From Thermodesulforhabdaceae bacterium (GTDB lineage Bacteria; Desulfobacterota; Syntrophobacteria; Syntrophobacterales; Thermodesulforhabdaceae), in NCBI GenBank assembly GCA_037482015.1, contig JBBFKT010000002.1, forward strand, positions 62,001 through 126,000: a stretch of 64,000 nucleotides of DNA, in the 5' to 3' direction. This document shows, in pieces, positions 16,603-25,172 of the stretch. Position 1 is the stretch's first letter. The number at the start of each line of letters is the position of its first letter. The translations under genes and the position numbers were made by a program. The notes below the pieces were generated by a model. It did not search any database, was not told the DNA's origin, and worked only from the letters and a program-made list of their open reading frames with translations.

Positions 16603-18531
16603 TCACTTCACAATGGACCCCGGGGGAACGGGCTTTTCTGGAACGACCAGCTTTAGTCCTTCGGGGCTTCCGGCAGCAAGCACCATTCCATGAGATTCCA
16701 CTCCCATGAGCTTTGCAGGCTGTAAATTAGCTACCAAAACCACCTGTTTACCAACGAGATCCGAAGGATTATAGTGTTCCGCTATTCCCGCTACTACCTG
16801 CCGAATTTCTCCAATATCCACTTTGAGCATCATAAGCTTTTTCGATTTTGGAACGCGTTCAGCTTCAACGATAGTTCCAATCACCAGTTTTATCTTTTGG
16901 AATTCTTCGATGGAGATTAACGTTTCCGAGTCCCTCACCGATTTTACCTCCTCGATTTTTACGTCCTGTTGCTGTTTTTTCTTTCTCCACGCTTCTATAT
17001 CCACTCGAGGAAATAGGGCTTCACCTTTTTCAATAGACACACCAGTTTTTAAGGCAGGTATAAGTGCATCTTGAGACCAGGAAAGATCAAAGGCCTGTTC
17101 AGGTGTTCCAAGCCGCTTAAGCATTTCTTCTGCAGTTTCAGGCATAAAAGGAGCGATAAGCACAGCCACAAGATGATTCACTTCCAGCAGGAGTCGCAAA
17201 GCCTGATCCAACCGCTCACGATTTCCCTGTTTTGCAAGATCCCATGGTGCAACTTCGTCAATGTATTTGTTAGCTCCGTTTATAAGATCCCAGATATAGA
17301 TAAGCGCTTTATGAAATTCCATTTCTTTCATTGCTGGCACATAGGTTGACCTGGTTTCATCGCACTTTGCAAGAAGTTCCCTATCCTGAGGATTATCTAT
17401 TTGATCCCGCCATTCTGGGGTAAGCCCACCGCAGAATCTTTTCACCATAGCTGATGTTCTGCTGAAAAGATTCCCCAGATCGTTTGCCAGATCAGCATTA
17501 AGGCGTTGTATGAGGGCTTCCTCGCTGAAGTTGGCATCAAGTCCAAATACCATCTCTCGCATTAGAAAATACCTGAATGCATCAAGCCCATAAATGTTTA
17601 CAAGATCGAGGGGACGAATGACCGTCCCTTTGCTTTTGCTCATCTTGCCTTCTTCAATCTTCCAATAGCCGTGAACGTTAAGGCTCTGGTAAGGTGGAAT
17701 ACCTGCCGCCTTAAGCATCGTGGGCCAGTAAATGGCGTGAGGTTTCAGGATGTCCTTGGCTATTAGATGATGAGCCACCGGCCAGAACTTGTGAAACAGT
17801 TCCCCGTCAGGATAACCAAGAGCAGAAATGTAATTTATGAGAGCGTCGAACCACACATAGGTTACGTATCGGTCGTCGAAGGGAAGGGGGATGCCCCAGC
17901 TGAGCCTTTCTTTAGGTCTTGAAATACAGAGATCTTCAAGGGGGTCTCGAAGAAATCCGAGCACTTCATTGCGATACCTTTCGGGGCGTATAAAGTTGGG
18001 GTTCTGCTCGATGTATTCAATAAGCCAGGACTGATACTTGCTCATACGAAAGAAGTAATTTTCTTCTTCTCTTACTATGGGGGGTTTATCGTGATCCGGG
18101 CACTTTCCATCAACGAGTTCTCGTTCGGTGTAAAACCGCTCACAACCTACGCAGTAAAGACCTCGGTAAGAACCGAAATAAATATCCCCGGCTTCATAGA
18201 CTTTCTGAAGCACGTATTGCACAACCTTTTTGTGTGCCGGGTCGGTCGTTCTAATGAAGAAATTGTTGGATATGTTAAGCCTGGGCCAGGTGTTACGAAA
18301 TAAATCACTGATCTTGTCGGCGTATTCTTTAGGGCTTAACCCTGCTTCCTGAGCTGCCTGAACGATCTTATCGCCGTGTTCATCGGTTCCTGTAAGGAAA
18401 AAGGTTTCATACTCCATAAGTTTGTGGAAGCGATTCAGCACATCAGCCACGATAGTAGTGTAAGCATGCCCGATGTGCGGAGGCGCATTAACGTAATAAA
18501 TAGGAGTTGTGACGTAAAATCTCTTTGTCAT
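16603..18531 (-). CDS. metG: Methionyl-tRNA synthetase
   Basis: Charges tRNA-Met; 642 residues. HIGH motif in YYVNAPPHIGHAY, zinc knuckle with CVGC and CPDH, and KMSKSKGTVIRP as the KMSKS loop. From about residue 535 a C-terminal tRNA-binding OB domain (IGTIVEAERVPKSKKL, then VVAGIAEHY) is fused, as in many bacteria. The start overlaps the ricT stop by 4 nt. It is the last gene of a minus-strand operon with exoribonuclease, tmk, holB and ricT. Confidence 0.97.
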   Translation of the reverse strand: MTKRFYVTTPIYYVNAPPHIGHAYTTIVADVLNRFHKLMEYETFFLTGTDEHGDKIVQAAQEAGLSPKEYADKISDLFRNTWPRLNISNNFFIRTTDPAHKKVVQYVLQKVYEAGDIYFGSYRGLYCVGCERFYTERELVDGKCPDHDKPPIVREEENYFFRMSKYQSWLIEYIEQNPNFIRPERYRNEVLGFLRDPLEDLCISRPKERLSWGIPLPFDDRYVTYVWFDALINYISALGYPDGELFHKFWPVAHHLIAKDILKPHAIYWPTMLKAAGIPPYQSLNVHGYWKIEEGKMSKSKGTVIRPLDLVNIYGLDAFRYFLMREMVFGLDANFSEEALIQRLNADLANDLGNLFSRTSAMVKRFCGGLTPEWRDQIDNPQDRELLAKCDETRSTYVPAMKEMEFHKALIYIWDLINGANKYIDEVAPWDLAKQGNRERLDQALRLLLEVNHLVAVLIAPFMPETAEEMLKRLGTPEQAFDLSWSQDALIPALKTGVSIEKGEALFPRVDIEAWRKKKQQQDVKIEEVKSVRDSETLISIEEFQKIKLVIGTIVEAERVPKSKKLMMLKVDIGEIRQVVAGIAEHYNPSDLVGKQVVLVANLQPAKLMGVESHGMVLAAGSPEGLKLVVPEKPVPPGSIVK

Positions 18532-19430
18532 TCCTTTTCCTCTTCCATTCCAGCAATGTTAAAAACATCTTGATCCGACTCGGTTTCCTCACTTTGTTCT
18601 AAACTGTGGGCTTTAGCCAGAGCTTGACGGCAATACTCTTCGTCAAGCGGCGGATATTGAATTTCTATTTGCCTTCCGTCTTCCAATTCCACGGTAATAC
18701 TTCTTTCAAGCACATTTTGTCTTATGACTTTACCTTTTCCTTCGGGAGTTTCTATTTTTCGCCCCATTTTAGGAAGTCCTTCTTTGAGCACTGTATAGAC
18801 ATCGTGCTCATAGTGAAGGCAGCACATAAGCCTGCCACAAGTGCCGGATATTTTCAAAGGGTTGAGACTGAGATTTTGATCTTTTGCCATCTTGAGCGAT
18901 ACCGGGTGGAATTTTTTCAAAAACTGGGCGCAGCAAAGAGGACGACCACATATACCTATGCCACCCACTATTGCAGCATGGTTTCTAACCCCGATTTGTC
19001 TCAATTCAATACGCATCCGAAGATGCTTTACCAGATCCTTTAGCAGCTCTCTAAAATCTACTCGCCCTTCAGCAGTAAAGTAGAAAATAATCTTGGACTC
19101 ATCAAAAAGTAGCTCTACATCAACCAGTTTCATGGGAAGATTATGAAAGGCGATACGCTCAAGGCAATATTCCTTTGCTTGTTGTTCCTTTTCTCTATGA
19201 CTTACGTATTTGTTTATATCTTCCTCTGTCGCAAGTCTCTCGATTTGCTTGAGCTTTGCCCTTTCTTCTTCTGTCTCAACAGGTATGGGATTCTCTACAA
19301 CCATTCCCAGAGCTATCCCTTCGGGAGACTCAGCAACCACGTAGTCCCCAACCTTTACATCCCAGGGACCTGGATCAAAGTGCCAGATAAAGCTTCTTTC
19401 CCTGAACTTCACTCCAATACGCTTGCTCAT
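18528..19430 (-). CDS. PSP1-domain protein, RicT (YaaT) family
   Basis: 300-residue PSP1/RicT homologue. The family's conserved Cys region is intact: GIGICGRPLCCAQFLKKFHP and SGTCGRLMCCLHYEHD. In Bacillus, RicT works with RicA and RicF in a complex carrying Fe-S clusters that affects RNA processing by RNase Y. Here no RicA or RicF gene is in the window. It sits between holB and metG with 4-nt overlaps on both sides; the tmk-holB-ricT-metG neighbourhood is widely conserved. Confidence 0.92.
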   Translation of the reverse strand: MSKRIGVKFRERSFIWHFDPGPWDVKVGDYVVAESPEGIALGMVVENPIPVETEEERAKLKQIERLATEEDINKYVSHREKEQQAKEYCLERIAFHNLPMKLVDVELLFDESKIIFYFTAEGRVDFRELLKDLVKHLRMRIELRQIGVRNHAAIVGGIGICGRPLCCAQFLKKFHPVSLKMAKDQNLSLNPLKISGTCGRLMCCLHYEHDVYTVLKEGLPKMGRKIETPEGKGKVIRQNVLERSITVELEDGRQIEIQYPPLDEEYCRQALAKAHSLEQSEETESDQDVFNIAGMEEEKE

Positions 19431-20476
19431 ATAAAACAGTCCTTTATCTCTAGCCCTATTTCTCCAAGTAGAAGCATCTTATTCACATTGAATTTCAGCG
19501 CCTGTTCCGCTTCCTCGATTGTTTCGAAAAAGTCAAGATATTTATCAATATCTTCATCGGAAAAACTCCCATCCGGCGGAGATCCTTTTGAATCCTCTTT
19601 AGAGTGACAAAGAAGTCCTTCGTCTGCAAGACAATTATTTCGCTGTTCAGACAAGCTAACACCTTTTCCAGCTACACGATTTCTTATCAAGATTGCCAGC
19701 CAGATTTTTATATGCTGGAGCAGTGTTTCTAGATTGGGGTAATCTTCTACCCATTTCCCAACTTCCGAAAAAAACTGCCACATTGGCATTTGAGCAATAG
19801 CTTTTATGCGAGATGATAGAGAACTCCATGGGAAGGGATCATGACTTGCAGTTAGTAACTCCTCAAGCCTTTGACAGCTACCATCAGCGAGAAGTGCATA
19901 AAAAAGCGCCTCCTCGTAAGGAAGATGTCCCGCTTTCTCTTCTACCATCTTAAGAAGTTCTCCGTGGGGAATTGGTTGTAAAGCTATATGACAACACCTG
20001 GATCTGATTGTGGGAAGAATCTGGTGGTGTCTGGAAGATGTAAGGATAAAGATGTTTCTCTCAGGGGGCTCTTCCAGAATCTTAAGAAGAGCGTTTGAAG
20101 CTTCGTCACTCAGTTTTTCGGCTTCTTCAACAATAACGACCCTGAAACGATCTTTTGCTGTTCTGTAGGATGTTTTTTCTATAATCGCTCTGATTTGATC
20201 GATTTTGATTGTATTTCCCTCGGTTCCAATAATCATAAGATCGGGATGAGATAGAGCATCCACTTTACGGCAGGAGTTGCACTTCCCGCAAGCTTCGGCA
20301 TTGTCTGATTTATGATCGCACAAAAGAACTCTGGCTACAGCTCTGGCAAAGGCTCTTTTACCAATTCTTTCCTTCCCGATGAGCAGAATGGCGTGGGGAA
20401 GTCGGTTTTGGAGAATAAGCCGCTTTACGACTTTTATTGATCGCTCCTGTCCGTGGATTGAATTAAACTGCCCCAC
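19427..20476 (-). CDS. holB: DNA polymerase III delta' subunit
   Basis: Clamp-loader subunit, 349 residues. It starts with GTG and has GAGGT 7 nt upstream. The P-loop position reads IGKERIGKRAFARA, and the zinc module CGKCNSC with an upstream Cys is present. ILEEPPERNIFILTSSRHHQ and IRSRCCHIAL are typical of delta'/gamma subunits. It overlaps tmk by 43 nt, longer than the other joins of this operon, and ricT by 4 nt. Confidence 0.93.
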   Translation of the reverse strand: MGQFNSIHGQERSIKVVKRLILQNRLPHAILLIGKERIGKRAFARAVARVLLCDHKSDNAEACGKCNSCRKVDALSHPDLMIIGTEGNTIKIDQIRAIIEKTSYRTAKDRFRVVIVEEAEKLSDEASNALLKILEEPPERNIFILTSSRHHQILPTIRSRCCHIALQPIPHGELLKMVEEKAGHLPYEEALFYALLADGSCQRLEELLTASHDPFPWSSLSSRIKAIAQMPMWQFFSEVGKWVEDYPNLETLLQHIKIWLAILIRNRVAGKGVSLSEQRNNCLADEGLLCHSKEDSKGSPPDGSFSDEDIDKYLDFFETIEEAEQALKFNVNKMLLLGEIGLEIKDCFI

Positions 20477-21099
20477 TGCTTAAACCTCTTTAGGAGTTCT
20501 TCTCTGATAAGGTTTTGCACCTCTTCAAGTGGCTTTGTCCCGTCAATTACAGTGAATCTATCTGAGTGCTTTGAAGCAAGACTGAGATAACCTTTTCTTA
20601 CTCGTTCTAAGAAAGTCTCTCCCAACCGCTCCCATCTTGTTCTGACACTGTCCGGAATTCGGCTCATGCTCACTTCTGGGGAGCAGTCTAAAAGAATCGT
20701 CCAGTCCGGAACAAAGTCATCAGCAACGATTCTGTATATGATTTCGAGTTCATCAACATTCAGCCCTTGTCCATAGCCCTGGTAGGCGATCGTTGCATCC
20801 TGAAATCTATCCAGAATGACCCATTTGCCACTTTCCAGGGCTGGTTTTATATTCCGAAGGATGTTTTCTAATCTCGCAGCATAAAAAAGCAAGGCATCTG
20901 TCCAGGGGGATGCGGTTCTGAAAGACTCTTTGAGAAGCAAGGCTCTAAGGTTTTCCCCCAACGGGGTCGATCCCGGTTCTCGAAGAAGCACCACATCAAA
21001 GTTTATCGATTCCAAATAGTGCTTCAACCAGTTAGCAACCGATGATTTTCCAGAACCGTCTATGCCTTCCAGGCTAATTACTTTAGGTTGAATTTTCAC
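20434..21099 (-). CDS. tmk: Thymidylate kinase
   Basis: Phosphorylates dTMP to dTDP; 221 residues. P-loop LEGIDGSGKSSVANWL, DRx-type motif VILDRFQDATIAYQGYGQG, and LREPGSTPLGENLR are visible. The ATG overlaps the stop of the upstream HD gene by 4 nt. Its 3' end contains the start of holB. Confidence 0.96.
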   Translation of the reverse strand: MKIQPKVISLEGIDGSGKSSVANWLKHYLESINFDVVLLREPGSTPLGENLRALLLKESFRTASPWTDALLFYAARLENILRNIKPALESGKWVILDRFQDATIAYQGYGQGLNVDELEIIYRIVADDFVPDWTILLDCSPEVSMSRIPDSVRTRWERLGETFLERVRKGYLSLASKHSDRFTVIDGTKPLEEVQNLIREELLKRFKQWGSLIQSTDRSDQ

Positions 21100-22145
21100 G
21101 AGTTTTTCTCAAGTTTTTCTAATAGTTTCTGGATTGAGAGTTGCATTCCAAATTCAGCTCCAACCCTGGAGTTTTCACTTTCTGCTTCAGCAGAAACTTC
21201 CGTTGGCAAAAAGAACCTTCTGGAGTAAAGCGCCTGATAGGTGGTCCATCTATCTTCCGTTTGGGCTTCCTCATAAATGCGGTTAATGCTTGCCATTTTA
21301 GCGTCCAGATTGTCAGCAAGGTGGAGCGCCATAGCCTCTCGAGTCATTGGAAGCTGAACTGTTCCCATATCGGGCTCTCCGTGATGGCTCAGAATCAGAT
21401 GCCGAAGTAGCATAGCCGCTTCCGACGGAAAGGAAGGTAAAGAGCCTATCAGGTTATCCACTATCTGCACCCCAAGCACTATATGACCAATGAGTCTTCC
21501 TTCGTCTGAATAGTTTATCCTCCAATCACAGCGGAATTCTTTAATTTTGCCTATGTCATGAAAAAGCGCTCCAGTGAGTAGGAGATGTTCGTTAAGAAAT
21601 GGATATTGCCTTGAGATATAGCTGCAAAGCCTTACCACGCTTAGAGTATGTTCAAGTAAGCCTCCAATATAAGCGTGATGTATTTTCAAAGCAGCGGGTG
21701 CTGTCTTGAATCCCTCCATGAGGACAGAATCAGAGAAAAATTTTTTTAAAAGAGGACCGTAAACGCTTGAAAAAGTGGATTTAAGAAGCTTTTTGAGTTC
21801 CTTCAAAAGCTCGTTAGGATCATGATCCGAAGATGGGAGAAAATCCAGAGGGTTAATATCTTGAGATTCTGTGGGTTGAATTGTTTCAATGACTATCTGC
21901 ATCGAGTCGTTGAAAACCTCAGCTCGACCCTTAATATAAACCGCCCCATCGGATGGAACGTTTTCGAGATTGATGTCACTGTCTTTCCATATTTTTGCGT
22001 TTATAGATCCTGTCTTATCAACTAACCTGAGATGCACGTAAGGATCGCCTAGCTTGGTTCGGCGAAGTTGTTTTTCTTCGATGACAAAGATGGATTCCAC
22101 AGTCATGGGTGAACCGATTTGTGCAACGAAAAGGTTTTTTCTCAT
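21096..22145 (-). CDS. HD-domain 3'-5' exoribonuclease, YhaM-like
   Basis: OB-fold nucleic-acid-binding domain followed by an HD hydrolase domain; 349 residues from the ATG at 22145 (GGGAG 8 nt upstream; a GTG at 22160 is also in frame). The OB region reads YVHLRLVDKTGSINAKIW. The HD domain shows HHAYIGGLLEHTLSVVRLC and GALFHDIGKIKEF, then LILSHHGEPDMG. This is the architecture of YhaM/CBF1. The first gene of the minus-strand operon, divergent from the gene at 22308. Confidence 0.88.
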   Translation of the reverse strand: MRKNLFVAQIGSPMTVESIFVIEEKQLRRTKLGDPYVHLRLVDKTGSINAKIWKDSDINLENVPSDGAVYIKGRAEVFNDSMQIVIETIQPTESQDINPLDFLPSSDHDPNELLKELKKLLKSTFSSVYGPLLKKFFSDSVLMEGFKTAPAALKIHHAYIGGLLEHTLSVVRLCSYISRQYPFLNEHLLLTGALFHDIGKIKEFRCDWRINYSDEGRLIGHIVLGVQIVDNLIGSLPSFPSEAAMLLRHLILSHHGEPDMGTVQLPMTREAMALHLADNLDAKMASINRIYEEAQTEDRWTTYQALYSRRFFLPTEVSAEAESENSRVGAEFGMQLSIQKLLEKLEKNS

Positions 22146-22307
22146 TTCATCTTCTCCCACCTACCAAAACCGGAACAAAAATCTTCCAAAAGGATTTTAG
22201 TTATCCTAACATAAAACCGGCAATGAAATCTAGAAATTGCCTGTGTAGAGGAAAGATTATTTCTGTTTGTTGGTTCTTGTGGAAACAATAATGGATATCT
22301 TGCCGCA

Positions 22308-22802
22308 ATGGTTGAAGCCGGTTTGTCAAAGATTTTCAGTTTCATAAGGCGTCTTAGAATGATTCTGGAATTGGTTGTTGTAGATCTCTTCAAGAAGGGC
22401 AAACGCAGTCTTTCTGTTTTTTCGTCTGTGCCGGAACCGTGGCAAAGCCGCTGGCACGATGTTAAAGAAGATGATGAAAGGCTCTTGTGGAGCAGTGTAG
22501 CTTTTTCTCACAGAGTGCCATCAGTTGCTCCTTACACTAAGGGATGGCTAATAATATCTGATCGGGGTTTATATTTTGCCTGTAAAGGGAGAGCTGGGAT
22601 AAAACTTGCCTTCAGAAGATGGTCCCCTCCGCTCTGGATGTGGACCAATCATGGTAAAAAGACGGCTCTCTGTAGTTTTTTCTTCAACTCCGAAGACGAA
22701 TGGAGCATTTTCCTTCCCAATATGGAGGATCTCTTTAGATCAAGGCTCTTCCATTTTGAAATGAAAGGCAAGAAATGTTTCAAAAGCCAAAGACAAAAAT
22801 AA
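22308..22802 (+). CDS. Uncharacterised protein preceding the GTPase pair
   Basis: 164 residues; I do not recognise the family. The middle part (WLIISDRGLYFACKGR, then LAFRRWSPPLWMW and WSIFLPNMEDLFRSRLF) looks like alternating beta strands ending in a helix, which is compatible with a PH/GRAM-like domain. No signal peptide or clear membrane segment. It overlaps the downstream GTPase gene by 28 nt, so the two are probably co-translated and functionally linked. The start is uncertain (ATG at 22308, or 22361), with no clear ribosome site. Confidence 0.65.
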   Translation: MVEAGLSKIFSFIRRLRMILELVVVDLFKKGKRSLSVFSSVPEPWQSRWHDVKEDDERLLWSSVAFSHRVPSVAPYTKGWLIISDRGLYFACKGRAGIKLAFRRWSPPLWMWTNHGKKTALCSFFFNSEDEWSIFLPNMEDLFRSRLFHFEMKGKKCFKSQRQK

Positions 22803-24442
22803 TCTGGAGCGGATACACCACTCCTGTGGAATCTTTTAACGCTGCAATTGCGAAGCTGTCGTTCATGCTAGCTGTTTCTAAGGATCGCAGGGCAGCACCC
22901 TTCTTCTGGATCAGCATCATAGGTGGAACAGGAACTGGAAAATCGACCATTTTTAATTCGCTGTGCCGAGCTTATCTTAGCGTCACAGGCGTGGAACGGC
23001 CGAAAACCCGTGGTCCCATTGCGGCTTTCCCTAAAGGCAGAAGTGATATTAAGCTGAGTTGTTTCAAGACTTTTAGAACTGAACCCTTAGTTAACAAACC
23101 TATGGAGGGTTCTCCAGAAGAACTTACAATTGTAGAACACTCTCAGCCTTTTCCCTGGGTTTTTGTTGATAGCCCTGACATAGACAGCTTGGCCAAAGAG
23201 CATCACAGAATGGCAGAAAATATATTTCTTCTCAGCGACTTTGTTATCTTTGTCATGAGTCAGGAAAAGTATGCTGACGAACGTGTGAACCGATTTCTGC
23301 GCCGCATAGTTAACGAGAACAAAGAATTTCTCGTGGTTGTAAACAAAGCAACCCGGGAACTTCATTCGGAGGATGTTATTCAGGTTTTTAAGATGCAAGA
23401 AATTCAAGTAACAGAGCACAACCTGGTCTTTCTGCCTTTTTCCGAACCAAAGGACGGACGGTTGAATCATATTAAGGCGTGGGAGATCCTGGAAGAACGC
23501 CTTCACAGCAGGGTAGGGGAAGGACAATGGAAGGCTATTCGCGAGCGGGAAGACGAACGAATTCAGGTTAGGCTACTTAATGCTCGTCAGGAATTAGCGT
23601 CAATGATCGAAAAAGACCGAACGGCTCTTAAAAAACTCGTTAGTGAAGTGAAGGACTTAGCAAATCGTGCAATCTCCGAAGTGCTGGAAAAACATATTTC
23701 GAGCGTTAAAGAGCACACGAAGGCTCATGTTCACCCTCAAATTAAGGTTCTCTATGATCGTTACGACATATTTGGAAAACCTCGCCGGGCGATTTCTCAG
23801 GCGTTTTCGAAAATCTTTGGTTTTCTAGGAATAGAATTTTCGGATAAAGATTACGATTCCAGAGAAGAAACGCTTAAACGTATCGAAGAAAAAATTGACC
23901 ATTCACCAGTCTTTCATGCCGTTGACTTTCTTATTGCAGAAGTTCTGAAAAGAGTTCCTCCGGAAAAAAAAACTATTGCTGATGCGCTCAGATCGCCCAA
24001 AAGATTGATTGCCCGAGAGGATATTCACAACTTAATGTTAGAACATTCCAAAAATCTTTTCGATTGGCTGGAGAAAGAATTTGAAACCATGACTAAAGGC
24101 ATTCCCAAGACTAAAGAACTGGGCATCTATTCTTCGTTTATTCTTTGGGGAGTTTTTATTCTTGGTATCGAAGTCGCTATAGGTGGAGGATTATCAATAG
24201 CGAAAGCAGCGATTGATGCAATCATAGCCCCCTTTATTACGAAAGCAACGGTGGACTTTTTCGCCAATAATGAGATTTACCGCATTGTGGAAGAGCTTTC
24301 CAATCGTTATAAACGCGGCATGGAATCGATTGTGTTCCTTCAACGAGATCGATTTGTAGATTGTATAGAATCTTTTGTGCCGGATGAATCTGCAACGGAG
24401 ATGCTTTTGAACACCGCTGTTATGAATGGCCAACAGTCATAG
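22775..24442 (+). CDS. Dynamin-like membrane GTPase A
   Basis: 555-residue GTPase. G1 GGTGTGKST at about residues 50-58, G3-like DSPDID at 132-137, G4-like VVNKAT at 188-193 (NKxD is altered to NKAT). Helical sequence follows, with a long hydrophobic segment near residues 447-485 (SSFILWGVFILGIEVAIGGG) that could insert in the membrane. The layout (N-terminal GTPase, helical stalk, C-terminal hydrophobic hairpin) resembles bacterial dynamin-like or YfjP/YeeP-type GTPases. Its presumed partner is GTPase B at 26688, now separated by an IS607 element. Confidence 0.82.
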   Translation: MFQKPKTKIIWSGYTTPVESFNAAIAKLSFMLAVSKDRRAAPFFWISIIGGTGTGKSTIFNSLCRAYLSVTGVERPKTRGPIAAFPKGRSDIKLSCFKTFRTEPLVNKPMEGSPEELTIVEHSQPFPWVFVDSPDIDSLAKEHHRMAENIFLLSDFVIFVMSQEKYADERVNRFLRRIVNENKEFLVVVNKATRELHSEDVIQVFKMQEIQVTEHNLVFLPFSEPKDGRLNHIKAWEILEERLHSRVGEGQWKAIREREDERIQVRLLNARQELASMIEKDRTALKKLVSEVKDLANRAISEVLEKHISSVKEHTKAHVHPQIKVLYDRYDIFGKPRRAISQAFSKIFGFLGIEFSDKDYDSREETLKRIEEKIDHSPVFHAVDFLIAEVLKRVPPEKKTIADALRSPKRLIAREDIHNLMLEHSKNLFDWLEKEFETMTKGIPKTKELGIYSSFILWGVFILGIEVAIGGGLSIAKAAIDAIIAPFITKATVDFFANNEIYRIVEELSNRYKRGMESIVFLQRDRFVDCIESFVPDESATEMLLNTAVMNGQQS

Positions 24443-24559
24443 GGTATGGGTAAGCTTCTAAGCCCATGAGAATCATTACAAGAATAGGTTTTCTGCTTTT
24501 GTATAAGAAACAAGTTGCCGGTTTAATAGTCATTTATAGAAAAATATAGACAATAATTC

Positions 24560-24587
24560 TTAACTTTTTGAAATTTATCTTTACAAT
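24560..24587 (+). promoter_or_regulatory. Possible promoter of tnpA
   Basis: TTAACT (24560-24565) and TACAAT (24582-24587) with 16 nt between them, in AT-rich DNA. The expected transcription start falls 7-9 nt after the -10 box, practically at the tnpA ATG (24597), and no Shine-Dalgarno is present, so tnpA may be leaderless. Confidence 0.4.
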
Positions 24588-24596
24588 TAAGTTACC

Positions 24597-25172
24597 ATGA
24601 AACTGAACGAATGGGCAAAGAAAGTAGGGATCAGCTATCGAAGAGCATGGCAGATGTTCAAGGATGGAAAACTACCGAATGCCGTGCAGCTTCCCACAGG
24701 AACTATTGTCGTCCTGGAAGAAGACAGACAGTCCCCCAGAAACGACAACCGTGTAGCTATCTACGCAAGAGTCTCCAGCGCTGAAAACAAAGATAATCTC
24801 GAAAAACAGGCCGAAAGGCTAAAAGAATACGCAGTTGCAAAGGGCTATCAGATTGTTCATGTGGTCAAGGAAATCGGAAGCGGGGTCAACGACGCAAGAC
24901 CAAAGCTGATAAATCTCCTGAAGAAAAGAGATTACTCCATTCTGATCGTTGAACACAAAGACCGCCTCACAAGATTTGGCTTCAACTACCTGAGACTGCT
25001 TCTGGAGGAACAGGAAAAGCTCATAGAGGTCGTCAATGGAGCAGAAGACGAAAAAGATGATCTGATCCAGGATTTTGTGGCTGTTATTTACAGCTTTTCG
25101 GCGAAGCTATACGGGCTTAGAAAAGCAAAGAGAAAAACAGAGAAGATAATAGAGGAAATCCAGAGTGGCTGA
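24597..25172 (+). CDS. tnpA: IS607-family serine recombinase TnpA
   Basis: Transposase of the serine-recombinase type, 191 residues. An N-terminal MerR-like helix-turn-helix (LNEWAKKVGISYRRAWQMF) is followed by the resolvase catalytic domain with AIYARVSSAENKDNLEKQ, where the second or first Ser of RVSS is the nucleophile, and VEHKDRLTRFGFNYL. Reversed domain order (DNA binding first) is the IS607 hallmark. It appears intact. It overlaps tnpB by 8 nt. Confidence 0.95.
   Translation: MKLNEWAKKVGISYRRAWQMFKDGKLPNAVQLPTGTIVVLEEDRQSPRNDNRVAIYARVSSAENKDNLEKQAERLKEYAVAKGYQIVHVVKEIGSGVNDARPKLINLLKKRDYSILIVEHKDRLTRFGFNYLRLLLEEQEKLIEVVNGAEDEKDDLIQDFVAVIYSFSAKLYGLRKAKRKTEKIIEEIQSG

Noticed and set aside
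24446-24467. ATGGGT/GCCCAT hairpin as terminator of GTPase A
   Set aside because: Only about six base pairs with a long loop and no T-run.
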